From NCBI GenBank assembly GCA_002365175.1, contig DEZK01000003.1, forward strand, positions 51,933 through 115,932: a stretch of 64,000 nt of DNA. The letters run 5' to 3'. The position numbers were made by a program, and so were the translations under genes. Positions 8,161 through 17,467 of the stretch are shown in pieces. The stretch comes from Raskinella chloraquaticus (SeqCode) (GTDB lineage: Bacteria > Pseudomonadota > Alphaproteobacteria > Rhizobiales > UBA4765). The notes beneath the pieces were generated by a model that worked only from the letters and a program-made list of their open reading frames with translations, searched no databases and had not been told where the DNA came from. How positions within the stretch are numbered: position 1 is the stretch's first letter; each line of letters starts with the position of its first letter.

Positions 8161-8174
8161 ACCAAGTCCTGGCC

Positions 8175-9437
8175 CTAAAGCTGCGCCGCCCGCAACTGCT
8201 TCAGCAGCGCCTCGTTGGGGTAGCCGTCGGCAGGCGTCAATTTCATCCGCAATTGATAAGCCTGAACGGCCTTGCGCGTCATGTCGCCAACCCGCCCGTC
8301 CGTCCCGCCTGTGTCAAACCCCAGAGCGCTCAGCCGCCGCTGGATTTCCTGCAACTCGTCGGTCGTTAACTGTCGTTCAGCGCCGGGCCATGGTGTCACC
8401 AGCCCCGCCCCGCCCGCCAGCACGTCAGCCAGAAGGCCAACCGCCATTCCGTAGGAAAATGCGCTATTATAGGCAAGAATCGCTTTGAAATTCTGCGTCA
8501 GAAGAAATCCAGGGCCGTTTGAGCCTGCGGGAAAGGTCAGTCTGGCTGGAGCTTCAGGGGCGGGATGGGGTTTGCCATCAGCCCGGCTGATGCCAAGCCG
8601 CGCCCATTGGCTGACCAGCCGCTCGCGCCGGTTATCTGCCAACTCAAAATTGAAACCGTCGGCAGCCTTGACCTCATATCCCCAGGGCAGACCGCTTTGC
8701 CAGCCACCGCGATCTTTCAGATAATGGGCCGCCGACCCAAGCGCATCGGCAATCGTGTTGAGGTCGATCTTTCCATCCCGATCAAAATCAACGCCGTTGC
8801 GCAGCCAGGAGCTTGGCATGAACTGGGTCTGGCCGAGTGCACCCGCCCACGAGCCCACGAGTGTCTGCTGCGTTCCCCACCCCTTCTCGATCAGGACAAG
8901 CGTGTTGATGAATTCGCTTTCCCAGAACGCCTGGCGTCGTGCCTCCCGCCAGGCAAGCGCACCCAGCGAAGGCAATGTCGGTTTCATCGCCCGCGGATTA
9001 GTCATCACTTCGCCATAGGCTGATTCATTGCCCCAGATCGACAGGACAACAAAACGGTCGACACCGTAGACGCGCTCGACCCGGGCGAGCAGATCACCAT
9101 GCTGGCGGGCCCGCTCCCTGCCCGTATCAATCCGCCATTGCGACACACGGCGATTGAGATATTGCCACAGCACCTCGGTGAACTCGGCCTGGCGGTTGAC
9201 CGTATCGAGAACCGACAGGTCAGGCACCAGCCCTCCCGTCTCGCGATCAAACGTCTCAGGTGACACGCCCTTGGCGAGCGCCTTGGGCCGTATCCGCGAT
9301 AGCCATTCGGCGAAACTGTCAGCATGCGCCAGCCTCGGCGCCACCAGCAGCGACACGGCCTGCAACAAACTGCGGCGCGGCAGCCCTCGCGGTGCAGCCC
9401 GAGGTGGCAGCGTTATGCTCTGGTCAACCGGTCTCAT
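8175..9437 (-). CDS. Lytic murein transglycosylase, MltB/SLT_2 family, with peptidoglycan-binding domain
   Basis: This 420-residue exported enzyme is predicted to cleave the MurNAc-GlcNAc bond of peptidoglycan and form 1,6-anhydro ends. After a signal-like N-terminus with twin arginines (LPRRSLLQAVSLLVA), the catalytic domain shows VLSIWGNESAYGEV with the probable catalytic glutamate, then GSWAGALGQTQFMPSSW and DFDRDGKIDL, all hallmarks of the MltB/Slt70-related SLT_2 group. The C-terminal 70 residues (ELQEIQRRLSALGFDTGGT) form a PG_binding_1 domain. It acts in the periplasm. It runs in the same direction as the SGNH protein about 100 bases further on, with no clear operon signal. Confidence 0.9.
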   Translation of the reverse strand: MRPVDQSITLPPRAAPRGLPRRSLLQAVSLLVAPRLAHADSFAEWLSRIRPKALAKGVSPETFDRETGGLVPDLSVLDTVNRQAEFTEVLWQYLNRRVSQWRIDTGRERARQHGDLLARVERVYGVDRFVVLSIWGNESAYGEVMTNPRAMKPTLPSLGALAWREARRQAFWESEFINTLVLIEKGWGTQQTLVGSWAGALGQTQFMPSSWLRNGVDFDRDGKIDLNTIADALGSAAHYLKDRGGWQSGLPWGYEVKAADGFNFELADNRRERLVSQWARLGISRADGKPHPAPEAPARLTFPAGSNGPGFLLTQNFKAILAYNSAFSYGMAVGLLADVLAGGAGLVTPWPGAERQLTTDELQEIQRRLSALGFDTGGTDGRVGDMTRKAVQAYQLRMKLTPADGYPNEALLKQLRAAQL

Positions 9438-9604
9438 CAGATGAGTTTAACCGGACCACGGCTATCACCCAAGCCCCATTCGCCCGTCGCCGCTTGTTTT
9501 CAGCCAGGCAGCTGCGTTAACGCTCCATTCACGCCACGCAACCCATGTAGCTCGGCATACCCGCCTCACCCCCTGCAGAATAGTTTTCAGACAGCGATCG
9601 CACC

Positions 9605-10483
9605 ATGAGCTCAAAAATCCGCAAAGCCGTCTTTCCCGTCGCCGGCCTCGGCACACGCTTTCTGCCCGCCACCAAGGCCATGCCCAAAGAGATGCTGACC
9701 GTCGTCGACCGGCCGGTGATCCAGCATGTGGTTGACGAGGCGCGTGAGGCGGATATCGAGCATTTTGTCTTTGTGACCGGCCGCAACAAACAGGTGATCG
9801 AAGACCATTTCGACCGCTCCTACGAATTGGAAGACACGCTTCAGGAGCGCGGCAAGAAGCCTGAGCTCGAATTGCTGACCAGTGACCTTCCCGGTGCCGG
9901 CCAAACCAGTTTCACCCGCCAGCAGGCCCCGCTCGGCCTTGGCCACGCGGTGTGGTGTGCCCGCGATATCGTCGGTCGTGAACCTTTCGCGCTGCTCCTT
10001 CCCGACATGCTCCATCAGCCCAAGACGCGGCCCTGCATGGCGATGATGGTGGAGGCATACGCAAAAAATCCCGGCAATTATGTTGCCGTCTATGAGGTTC
10101 CCGAAAGCCAGACCCATCAATATGGCATCGTCGGGCGCGGCAAGGATGTCGGACACGGCTTCGAAATCACCGCCATGGTCGAAAAACCGGCAGCAGGAAA
10201 AGCGCCGTCAAATCTGGCCATTTCGGGGCGCTATATCCTGGAGCCGGCGATCTTCGACATCCTGCAGACCCAGCCGCGCGGCGCTGGCGGCGAGATCCAG
10301 CTCACCGATGCAATGAAGACGCTGGCAGCGACGCGGCCCTTCTACGGCATCACCTTTGACGGCCAGATCCATGATTGCGGCATGAAGATCGGCTTTCTGG
10401 TTGCCAATGTCGCCTATGCGCTCGCCCGCCACGACCTTGCGCCGACCTTTCGTCAGGAATTGCGCAAGCTGATTGACGGTTGA
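9605..10483 (+). CDS. galU: UTP-glucose-1-phosphate uridylyltransferase
   Basis: This 292-residue nucleotidyltransferase forms UDP-glucose from UTP and glucose-1-phosphate, the donor for exopolysaccharide, LPS and periplasmic glucan synthesis (opgH lies at 42330-44387). The N-terminus KAVFPVAGLGTRFLPATKAM carries the nucleotide-binding G-x-G-T-R-F-L-P-A-T-K motif. KEMLTVVDRPVIQHVVDEA, LGLGHAVWCA and VEKP follow in GalU order, and the length is typical. It is transcribed alone. Its stop codon abuts the stop of the convergent PaaK-like gene with no spacer, so any terminator must lie inside coding sequence. Confidence 0.95.
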   Translation: MSSKIRKAVFPVAGLGTRFLPATKAMPKEMLTVVDRPVIQHVVDEAREADIEHFVFVTGRNKQVIEDHFDRSYELEDTLQERGKKPELELLTSDLPGAGQTSFTRQQAPLGLGHAVWCARDIVGREPFALLLPDMLHQPKTRPCMAMMVEAYAKNPGNYVAVYEVPESQTHQYGIVGRGKDVGHGFEITAMVEKPAAGKAPSNLAISGRYILEPAIFDILQTQPRGAGGEIQLTDAMKTLAATRPFYGITFDGQIHDCGMKIGFLVANVAYALARHDLAPTFRQELRKLIDG

Positions 10484-11719
10484 TTATTGGTCGGCACGCT
10501 CGTCAGCAATAATGCGCCCGTCATTTGGCAGCGACCCGGCAGCGACGATTTTGACAATCCCGCTCATTTTGGTGAACTCACGCAACGTCGATGCAACACC
10601 GTCGGCAAGACCGTTGACGGGATTGGCGCATTCGCCGTGCAGCGTCATCACATCCTGATCATCCTTGCGGCTGACGACCAGCCGCACCTTGGTGATCTGC
10701 GCATGCCGCTTCATGATGTCAACGATGGTGCCGGGATGAACGAACATGCCCTTGACCTTCGTCGCCTGATCAGCGCGCCCGAGCCATCCCGCCAGAAGCT
10801 GATTGGAGCGCCCGCAGGATGAGCGGCCCGGCAGGATTTTCGACAGATCGCCGGTGGCAAAGCGCAGCAGCGGATAATCCTGGTTGAGGCGGGTCACCAC
10901 AACTTCGCCAACCTCGCCATCCTCGACGACATCCCCGGTGCCCGGACGGACGATTTCAACGATCACCGTTTCGTTGATAATGAGCCCCTGGCGCGCGTCG
11001 CTTTCATAGGCAACCACCCCAAGATCAGCCGTAGCATAGGCTTGGTACACAGGCAGCCTGTGCTGCTTGAAGAACTTCTGAAGCGCCGGCGTGAGCGCCG
11101 CGCCGGACACCAGCGCCCGGTCGAAAGGCTGTGAGATGCCCTCTTCCGCTGCTTTTTCGATCAATATTTTGAGGAAATCGGGAACGCCGACATAGCCGTC
11201 GGGCTCAAACCGTCGCAGACAGGCCATCTGCTGCTCGGTATTGCCAGGCCCCGAGGGCACGACCGCACAGCCAAGCGCGCGCGCCCCGCTGTCCATGATG
11301 AAGCCACCCGGCGTCATATGGTAGGAGAACGTGTTAAGAATGACGTTATTCTTGCGGAAACCGGCCGCAAAAAGCGCCCGCGCTGCTCCCCACCAATCCG
11401 ATGACGACCCCTCGGGTTCGGCGATGGGACCCGGCGACAGGAAGAGCCGGCTCATCGATCCGCAGCGCCGGGCGGCAAGGCCGCCAAAAGGTTCAGCACC
11501 TGTCTGCAAATCGAGCAGATCGGATTTGCGCAGAACGGGCAGTTGCGCCAGCGCACTGCGCGACGTGATCTCGCGTGGATCCACGTCCTTGATCTGCTGG
11601 CGCAGCTGCGGCGCCTTGGCTTTGGAATAGGACAGCAAGGCGCGCAGCGTCTTGAACTGCGCCCGCTCGCGCTGGATCGGCTCTCGCGTTTCCTGACGAT
11701 CAAAATGATCGGGCGTCAT
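10484..11719 (-). CDS. Phenylacetate-CoA ligase-like adenylate-forming protein (PaaK family)
   Basis: This 411-residue protein has the overall plan of short PaaK-type CoA ligases: an N-terminal region, YQAYATADLGVVAYE matching the A5 Tyr-x-x-x-E-like zone, then DGEVGEVVVTRLNQDYPLLRFATGDL and a C-terminal lid. The usual phosphate-binding loop S-S/G-T-T-G is missing: at that place the sequence reads LFLSPGPIAEPEG. Its ATP chemistry is therefore uncertain; it might be a divergent ligase or a non-adenylating relative. It is the last gene of the minus-strand ABC transporter/acyl-CoA synthetase run but is separated from livF by a 335-base spacer, so it may have its own promoter. Confidence 0.7.
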   Translation of the reverse strand: MTPDHFDRQETREPIQRERAQFKTLRALLSYSKAKAPQLRQQIKDVDPREITSRSALAQLPVLRKSDLLDLQTGAEPFGGLAARRCGSMSRLFLSPGPIAEPEGSSSDWWGAARALFAAGFRKNNVILNTFSYHMTPGGFIMDSGARALGCAVVPSGPGNTEQQMACLRRFEPDGYVGVPDFLKILIEKAAEEGISQPFDRALVSGAALTPALQKFFKQHRLPVYQAYATADLGVVAYESDARQGLIINETVIVEIVRPGTGDVVEDGEVGEVVVTRLNQDYPLLRFATGDLSKILPGRSSCGRSNQLLAGWLGRADQATKVKGMFVHPGTIVDIMKRHAQITKVRLVVSRKDDQDVMTLHGECANPVNGLADGVASTLREFTKMSGIVKIVAAGSLPNDGRIIADERADQ

Positions 11720-12054
11720 CGCAGATCCCAGCGTTCACGACTACAGGGTTTCAGGCCGGACGAAGGCGCCAGGCCGCTGCCGGCTTCAGCGCTGCCATAT
11801 CGATACCAGCTGACACAAGAGACGAATGTTCCAGTCACCTATCCACCATTCCGGTACCGGTGAGGCAGCGTGACCGCCGCGCTGATCCGTATTGATTGGT
11901 CATATCACCCATAACCACGACACAAGGGCGGCATTGCCAGAGTGCAGTCACCTCTACAAATATCTACGACTATCCGAAGGTAACGTTCCCCATCTCAATT
12001 ATACGCCGCAAATATTTACCGCGTCACTGGTAAAAATGCGCATAAAATAAGCAG
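11720..12054. other. 335-base intergenic region between livF-like and PaaK-like genes
   Basis: No coding region is supported on either strand. The half towards livF is noticeably more AT-rich than the surroundings, and the centre holds the short palindrome CCGGTACCGG near 11850. A promoter for the PaaK-like gene could lie here, but no clear element was recognised. Confidence 0.4.
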
Positions 12055-12921
12055 TCATGACAACCAGCGCTTGCGGCGTTTATAGAATTTGAGATCTTTG
12101 AAGTTCTTGCGCCCGCCCCCCGAAACACCGAGATAGAATTCTTTCACGTCCTCGTTTTCACGCAACGCGCTTGCCGCCCCATCCATGACGATGCGGCCCG
12201 TCTCCATGATGTATCCGTAATGAGCATAACGCAGCGCCATATTGGTATTCTGCTCGGCAATCAGGAACGATATATTTTCGCGCTGGTTAACATCACGGAC
12301 GATCTCGAAAATCTGTTCGACAATCTGCGGCGCCAATCCCATGGATGGCTCATCGAGCAAAATCATCTTGGGTCGCGACATCATCGCCCGCCCGAACGCC
12401 ATCATCTGCTGCTCGCCACCCGACGTATAGCCCGCCTGCGATTTGCGCCGGTCCTTGAGCTTCGGGAAATAGGTATAGATGCGCTCCAGATCATCATTGA
12501 TCGCCCGCTTGCCATCCTTGCGGGTGAAGGCGCCGGTGAGCAGGTTTTCCTCAATCGTCAGATGAACGAAGCATTGCCGCCCCTCCATCACCTGGATGCA
12601 GCCAGCGCGCACCAGCTGATGGGGCGACAGGTTGTCGACACGGTGGTCATCGAAGGTGATCGACCCCTTCGTCACCTCGCCGCGCTCGGCACGCAGCAGA
12701 TTGGAAATGGCCTTGAGCGTCGTCGTCTTGCCAGCGCCATTGGCACCGAGAATGGCAACGATACCGCCCCGGGGGACAGCAAGCGACACGCCCTTGAGCA
12801 CCAGGATGACGCGGTCATAGATGACTTCGACATTGTTGACGTCAAGTATGAGCGGCACCGCCGGCATCGGCGCCTCGGAATTAGCGGCCATGCCGCTGAC
12901 CGCTTCGGATACTGCCGACAT
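12055..12921 (-). CDS. Branched-chain amino acid-type ABC transporter ATPase (LivF-like)
   Basis: This 288-residue ATPase of the HAAT (Liv) class has Walker A GANGAGKTT, Walker B MILLDEPSMGLAP and the LivF-type switch segment FLIAEQNTNMALRYAHYGYI. The signature reads YTSGGEQQMMAFGRAMMS, with Thr where most have Leu. An N-terminal extension of some 25 residues and a basic C-terminal tail (FKDLKFYKRRKRW) go beyond standard LivF. GGAGAAG lies ahead of the ATG. It pairs with the LivG-like ATPase at 16637-17467 to drive the same transporter, whose substrate is probably an organic or aromatic acid rather than leucine, given the CoA-ligase neighbours (inference). Confidence 0.88.
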   Translation of the reverse strand: MSAVSEAVSGMAANSEAPMPAVPLILDVNNVEVIYDRVILVLKGVSLAVPRGGIVAILGANGAGKTTTLKAISNLLRAERGEVTKGSITFDDHRVDNLSPHQLVRAGCIQVMEGRQCFVHLTIEENLLTGAFTRKDGKRAINDDLERIYTYFPKLKDRRKSQAGYTSGGEQQMMAFGRAMMSRPKMILLDEPSMGLAPQIVEQIFEIVRDVNQRENISFLIAEQNTNMALRYAHYGYIMETGRIVMDGAASALRENEDVKEFYLGVSGGGRKNFKDLKFYKRRKRWLS

Positions 12922-12951
12922 CGAAATGCTTCTCCGCTTACCATAAAGAAC

Positions 12952-12980
12952 GGCTCCCTCCGCCTCATGCAGAGGGAGCC
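12952..12980 (-). promoter_or_regulatory. Hairpin between binding-protein and livF-like genes
   Basis: A perfect 9-bp inverted repeat, GGCTCCCTC and GAGGGAGCC with an 11-base loop, sits 9 bases after the binding-protein stop and before the LivF-like start. No T-run follows. Such stems after binding-protein genes often protect the upstream message and lower downstream expression, a likely role here. Confidence 0.6.
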
Positions 12981-12989
12981 TGCATCATG

Positions 12990-14315
12990 TCATGAACGCT
13001 GGTCGCACGCCTCCGAGCGCTTCGGCCAGCCGCTGTTTTGCGTCGCATAGTCCTTGGCCGCCTGATCGATCAGCGGTTGAACCTTTTCGCTCAGCGGCTT
13101 CAGCCAGCTCGAGCCCTTCTGCCATTTGGTCCCGTCCCAATCGAGGACGAAGGCGTCATTATGGCCGTTATGATTGGCGCAAGTGACCTTGACCGGCGCT
13201 CCAAATCCCTCAAGTCCCAGCGCCTTCCAGCGTTCCGCTGGAATGTCGAGCGCTTCCAGGCCGCGGCGCATGTCCTCGGCCGTGATCACCTTCTTGCCGG
13301 TCAGCTTCTGGGCGTTGCGGACGGCTTCAACAAACAGCACGCCCTGATAGAGGCCGCGATTGTAAAGGCTGTCGCCAACCTTGTCCTTGGGCGACTGGCT
13401 TTGTCCCTTGTCGACGACGTGTTTGATGACATCCTGCAACAATGGGAAATCGGTGCCGACCTGATGCCAGGAGAGGGATTTGTATCCCTTGCCGGCCGGA
13501 CCAGCGGGGCGGGCATCATCATCCCCACCCGACCACCACACGCCCAGAACCTTGTCGACAGGAAAGCCCGCACGACCAGCCTCGCGCACAGCCGTCGGGT
13601 TCATCGCTCCCCAGCCCTGGAGATAGATCCAATCCGGGCGGTCGCGACGGATCGACAGCCACAACGACGACTGGTTTTGCATTTCAGTCGGCGCCACCGG
13701 GTAGAGCTTCAGGGTGAAGCCATATTCCTTGGCAAGCGCATCAAGGACCGGAATGGGCTCCTTGCCATAGGGTGCATCAAGATGCACCAGGCCGATCGTC
13801 TTGCCTTTCAGCTTGTCAAAACCGCCCTCGCGATCGGCGAAATAGCGAACGGCGATCGACGCTCCGTCCCAATAGGTGAGCGGCGGATTGAAAATCCACG
13901 GAAACGTCTCGCCATTCGCTGACGCCGACAGGCCATAGGCCATCGACATCACCGGCATCTTGTCGATATGAGCGCGCGGAATGGCAGCAAGCGTTGCCCC
14001 CGTCGACCACGGCAGATACATCACCGAGCCCTTGGCGCGCGCCTGTTCATAGCATTCGATGGATTTCTTGGTGTCGTAGCCGGTCTCGCATTCCTCGAAA
14101 GCGATCTTGACGCCGTTGACGCCACCATCCCTGGCGTTGATCATGGTAATGAAATCACGCATGCCATCGGCAATCGGGATGCCCGAACCGGCAAACGCTC
14201 CGGTGCGGTAGGTGTTGCTGACAAGCGTGATCTGCTCCTGGGCTTGCGCCCATCCACCTGCGCTCAGTGCGGCGGCCAGAGTGAGGGCCGCTGTCAGTAC
14301 TCGTGTCGATTTCAT
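12990..14315 (-). CDS. Branched-chain amino acid-type ABC transporter substrate-binding protein (LivK-like)
   Basis: This 441-residue periplasmic binding protein has a classic signal peptide (MKSTRVLTAALTLAAALSAG, cleavage near AQA at residues 24-26). The mature protein begins ITLVSNTYRTGAFAGSGIPI and contains INARDGGVNGVKIAFEECET, the Peripla_BP_6 pattern of Liv-type proteins. It is longer than LivK (about 370), as in the subgroup linked to acyl-CoA synthetases. GGGAGG precedes the start. It delivers an unknown ligand, plausibly an aromatic or fatty acid, to the LivHM-like permeases encoded just upstream. Confidence 0.88.
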   Translation of the reverse strand: MKSTRVLTAALTLAAALSAGGWAQAQEQITLVSNTYRTGAFAGSGIPIADGMRDFITMINARDGGVNGVKIAFEECETGYDTKKSIECYEQARAKGSVMYLPWSTGATLAAIPRAHIDKMPVMSMAYGLSASANGETFPWIFNPPLTYWDGASIAVRYFADREGGFDKLKGKTIGLVHLDAPYGKEPIPVLDALAKEYGFTLKLYPVAPTEMQNQSSLWLSIRRDRPDWIYLQGWGAMNPTAVREAGRAGFPVDKVLGVWWSGGDDDARPAGPAGKGYKSLSWHQVGTDFPLLQDVIKHVVDKGQSQSPKDKVGDSLYNRGLYQGVLFVEAVRNAQKLTGKKVITAEDMRRGLEALDIPAERWKALGLEGFGAPVKVTCANHNGHNDAFVLDWDGTKWQKGSSWLKPLSEKVQPLIDQAAKDYATQNSGWPKRSEACDQRS

Positions 14316-14397
14316 ACATAACCTCCCTTGGAACGAACGGCTGTTTTGCCGGTAATTTGCTCCCGGTGCACCCCGGGCTTGTCGTCAGATTACGCAT

Positions 14398-15477
14398 TTA
14401 ATATGGAAACGGCCATACCCTCAGTTTCTGCTTGGTGATCTGCCACAAACGGGCAAGGCCAAGCGGCTCGACGATCAGGAAGAAGATGATCAGCGCCCCG
14501 GTGATCATCGAGTTGATGTGCTCGGCATTGGCACCCGTCAACGGGATGCCGATGGCCGGCAGGCCGAATTTCAGGATGGTCGGCTGCGCCACCAGAAGAG
14601 CAGCGCCCAGAAATGAGCCGATGAGGCTGCCCAGCCCGCCAATGATGACGATGAAGAGGATAACAAAGGAACGCTGGATCGAGAATTCGGTGCCAGCCTC
14701 CGCCCCTCCCAGCCACAGGAAGACCGCCATGGCGCCCGCCACGCCGCAGTAAAAGGACGAAACGGCAAACGCGAGCAGCTTGGCTTCAAACAGTTTTATG
14801 CCCATCAGTTCGGCAGCGATATCCATGTCGCGCACCGCCATCCACGCCCGCCCGACACGCCCGTGGACGAGATTTGACGCAAGCCAGGTGAGCAGCACGA
14901 CGATGGTGAGACAGATCAGATATTTCGCCTCCAGCGACGCGGTTGGACCGGTGATCGCGACACCCATGAGCGTGCGCGTTGGCACTTCGATCGAACCCGA
15001 GGTGTTGTAATTGAACAGCCACGGCACGCGCACGAACGACCATTGCAGGAAGAACTGGGCAGCCAGCGTCGCGACCGCCAGATAAAAGCCCTTGATGCGC
15101 AGTGATGGCAGGCCGAAGAGGACGCCGATTGCTGCGGAAAAAAAGCCCGATGCAATGATCCAGACGACGATATTGATCTCGGGGAAAGCCAGCGTCAGCT
15201 TGTAGCAGGCATAGGCTCCGACTCCCATGAAACCCGCCGTACCAAGCGAGATGAGCCCGGTATAGCCCACCAGAATATTGAGGCCGATCGCCGCCAGCGC
15301 GAATACCAGCGAGGGGATCATGATGGTCTTCAGCACAAACTCGCTCGACAGCGCCGGGATGCCAACATAGGCCGCCAGCAGAATGAGCGCGATGCCGATG
15401 CGGTCCTGGCGGATCGGAAACACCGCCATATCGCCGATATAGCTCGTCTTGTACTGACCGGTTTCACGATAATACAT
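14398..15477 (-). CDS. Branched-chain amino acid-type ABC transporter permease (LivM-like)
   Basis: This is a 359-residue inner-membrane permease. The N-terminus MYYRETGQYKTSYIGDMAVF is typical of the LivM subgroup found in acyl-CoA synthetase-linked clusters. GLNILVGYTGLISLGTAGFM and GLPSLRIKGFYLAVATLAAQ are the conserved LivM segments, and about nine hydrophobic helices are visible. A strong GGGAGAAAAG ribosome site lies ahead of the ATG, 24 bases after the LivH-like stop. It forms the translocation pore with the LivH-like partner. Confidence 0.9.
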   Translation of the reverse strand: MYYRETGQYKTSYIGDMAVFPIRQDRIGIALILLAAYVGIPALSSEFVLKTIMIPSLVFALAAIGLNILVGYTGLISLGTAGFMGVGAYACYKLTLAFPEINIVVWIIASGFFSAAIGVLFGLPSLRIKGFYLAVATLAAQFFLQWSFVRVPWLFNYNTSGSIEVPTRTLMGVAITGPTASLEAKYLICLTIVVLLTWLASNLVHGRVGRAWMAVRDMDIAAELMGIKLFEAKLLAFAVSSFYCGVAGAMAVFLWLGGAEAGTEFSIQRSFVILFIVIIGGLGSLIGSFLGAALLVAQPTILKFGLPAIGIPLTGANAEHINSMITGALIIFFLIVEPLGLARLWQITKQKLRVWPFPY

Positions 15478-15501
15478 GTGGTCTTTTCTCCCGCGCCCGG
15501 C

Positions 15502-16614
15502 TCAGATGCGCTCGATGATTTTCTCGCCGAACAGGCCATGCGGCCGAAACAGCAGGAAGATGAGGGCGATGATATAGGCAAACCAGGTCTCGATGCCGTT
15601 GCCAAACAGCGGGCCCCAGTAGAATTCACCGAGTTTTTCGCCGATGCCGATGATGAGGCCGCCAATGATGGCGCCGGGTATCGAGGTGAAACCACCCAGG
15701 ATCAGCACCGGCAGCGCTTTGAGTGCAATGATGTCGAGGGCAAACGACACATCCGAGCGCGCGCCCCACATGATGCCGGTGACGAGCGCCACGATGCCGG
15801 CGGCAAACCACACCACGATCCAGATCTGGTTGAGCGTGATGCCAACGGAAAGGGCGGCCTTGTGGCTGTCGGCAACCGCCCGGAGCGCCCGCCCGATGCG
15901 CGTATACTGGAAGAAGAAGGCCAGACAGGCGATCATCGTGGTGGCGATGATCGCGGCCGCGACATCCAGATGCTGGATCGACACACGCCCGCCCAGAATG
16001 GCAAAGTCGCTGACCCCCGTCGGCAGCCCCAGCGCCTGGGTGATCATGACCTTCGGATTGCCGCCAAACACCATCTCGCCAAAGCCGATGAGCACGTAGG
16101 TGAGCCCGAAAGTCGCCATGAAGAGAATGATTTCAGGCTGGTTGACCAGCGGCCGCAAAACAACACGCTCGACCGTCACAGCCAGCGCAAACATGACAGC
16201 CAGCGTCAGTACGAGCGCCAGAAGCGCCAGAAATCCGCCCGCCGGCAGACCGGCATTATCCATGAACTCGTAAAGCCCGACGAGTGTCAGGGCGGCAAAT
16301 ACCACCATGATGCCTTGCGCGAAATTGAAGACGCCCGATGCTTTGTAGATCAGCACGAAACCAAGCGCGATCAGGGCATAAAGCACGCCCGCGACAAACC
16401 CCTCCCACACCGTCTGAACAAACAGATCAGGTAGCGAGGCGATGGCAATGAAGGGATCGATGAAAACATCATAGACGAGATTGCCGCGCGCAATCACCCC
16501 CGTCATGGCAGCCGCGACGATCGCTGCCAGAGCGCCAAGCGTTGCCAGGGCGGGAAGCGCCTTGCGCCAGCGTGCCGCGTCACCATCGCCCTTCGCTATG
16601 ACCGCATCGCTCAT
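15502..16614 (-). CDS. Branched-chain amino acid-type ABC transporter permease (LivH-like)
   Basis: This is a permease of about 370 residues. The chosen ATG at 16614 follows the LivG-like stop by 22 bases with GAGGAG upstream; the ORF is open to 16662, but the extra part overlaps livG. Conserved LivH features are GFVAGVLYALIALGFVLIYK, ASGVFNFAQG and ALRAVADSHKAALSVGI, the last being the loop contacting the ATPase. Some nine hydrophobic segments are seen, plus an N-terminal helix longer than in E. coli LivH. It works with the LivM-like protein at 14398-15477. Confidence 0.9.
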   Translation of the reverse strand: MSDAVIAKGDGDAARWRKALPALATLGALAAIVAAAMTGVIARGNLVYDVFIDPFIAIASLPDLFVQTVWEGFVAGVLYALIALGFVLIYKASGVFNFAQGIMVVFAALTLVGLYEFMDNAGLPAGGFLALLALVLTLAVMFALAVTVERVVLRPLVNQPEIILFMATFGLTYVLIGFGEMVFGGNPKVMITQALGLPTGVSDFAILGGRVSIQHLDVAAAIIATTMIACLAFFFQYTRIGRALRAVADSHKAALSVGITLNQIWIVVWFAAGIVALVTGIMWGARSDVSFALDIIALKALPVLILGGFTSIPGAIIGGLIIGIGEKLGEFYWGPLFGNGIETWFAYIIALIFLLFRPHGLFGEKIIERI

Positions 16615-16636
16615 CGTCTGCTCCTCACATCCGCCG

Positions 16637-17467
16637 TCAATGCGCCACGCCCAGATAGGCATCGATGACCGACTGGTCGGCCTTCACCTCGTCCGGCGTG
16701 CCATCGGCGATCTTGCGCCCATAGTCGAGGACAACCACCCGGTCCGACAGATCCATCACCACGCCCATGTCGTGCTCGATGAGGGCAATCGTCGTGCCGA
16801 ACTGTTCGCGCGTATCGAGAATGAAACGGCACATGTCCTCTTTCTCCTCGACATTCATGCCAGCCATCGGCTCGTCAAGCAGCAGCAGATCAGGCTCCAT
16901 CGCCAGCGCGCGACCAAGCTCGACGCGCTTTTGCAAGCCATACGGAAGCCGCCCCACAGGCTGCTTGCGGATCGCCTGGATTTCGAGAAAATCGATGATC
17001 CCTTCGACAAAACGGCGATGGGCGACGTCCTCGGCCAAAGCCGGTCCGCCGCGCCATAATTGCCAGCCGAAACCCCGCTTCATCTTCAGGCTGCGCCCGG
17101 CCATGATGTTGTCGATCGTCGACATGCCCTTAAACAGCGCGACATTCTGGAAGGTGCGGGCAATGCCGCCGGCCGCCGCCTCATGCGGGCGCATGGCCGA
17201 GCGCACATTGCCCTTGAAGGTAATGCGCCCCTGCTGGGGATGATAAAAGCCGTTGATGACGTTGAGCATCGACGTCTTGCCCGCCCCGTTGGGGCCGATG
17301 ATGGCGCGGATTTCACCCTTGCGAATATCGAAGCTGACGCCCTGGATCGCCTTGACGCCACCAAACGACAGGCTGACATCCTCGACCTTGAGCAGCACCT
17401 CGCCGTCACGCGCTGGCGCTGCCATTGTCACATCGGCGGGTGCCATTCTCGTCATTGCGTCGCTCAT
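16637..17467 (-). CDS. Branched-chain amino acid-type ABC transporter ATPase (LivG-like)
   Basis: This is an ATPase of about 276 residues read from the ATG that overlaps the TGA of the acyl-CoA synthetase (ATGA), showing translational coupling. Walker A is GPNGAGKTS, Walker B LLLLDEPMAGM, and the IEHDMGVVMDLSDRVVVLDYG region is characteristic of LivG. The signature is LPYGLQKRVELGRAL, lacking the canonical LSGGQ serine-glycine pair, a variation known in this subgroup. It partners with the LivF-like ATPase at the far end of the operon. Confidence 0.9.
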   Translation of the reverse strand: MSDAMTRMAPADVTMAAPARDGEVLLKVEDVSLSFGGVKAIQGVSFDIRKGEIRAIIGPNGAGKTSMLNVINGFYHPQQGRITFKGNVRSAMRPHEAAAGGIARTFQNVALFKGMSTIDNIMAGRSLKMKRGFGWQLWRGGPALAEDVAHRRFVEGIIDFLEIQAIRKQPVGRLPYGLQKRVELGRALAMEPDLLLLDEPMAGMNVEEKEDMCRFILDTREQFGTTIALIEHDMGVVMDLSDRVVVLDYGRKIADGTPDEVKADQSVIDAYLGVAH

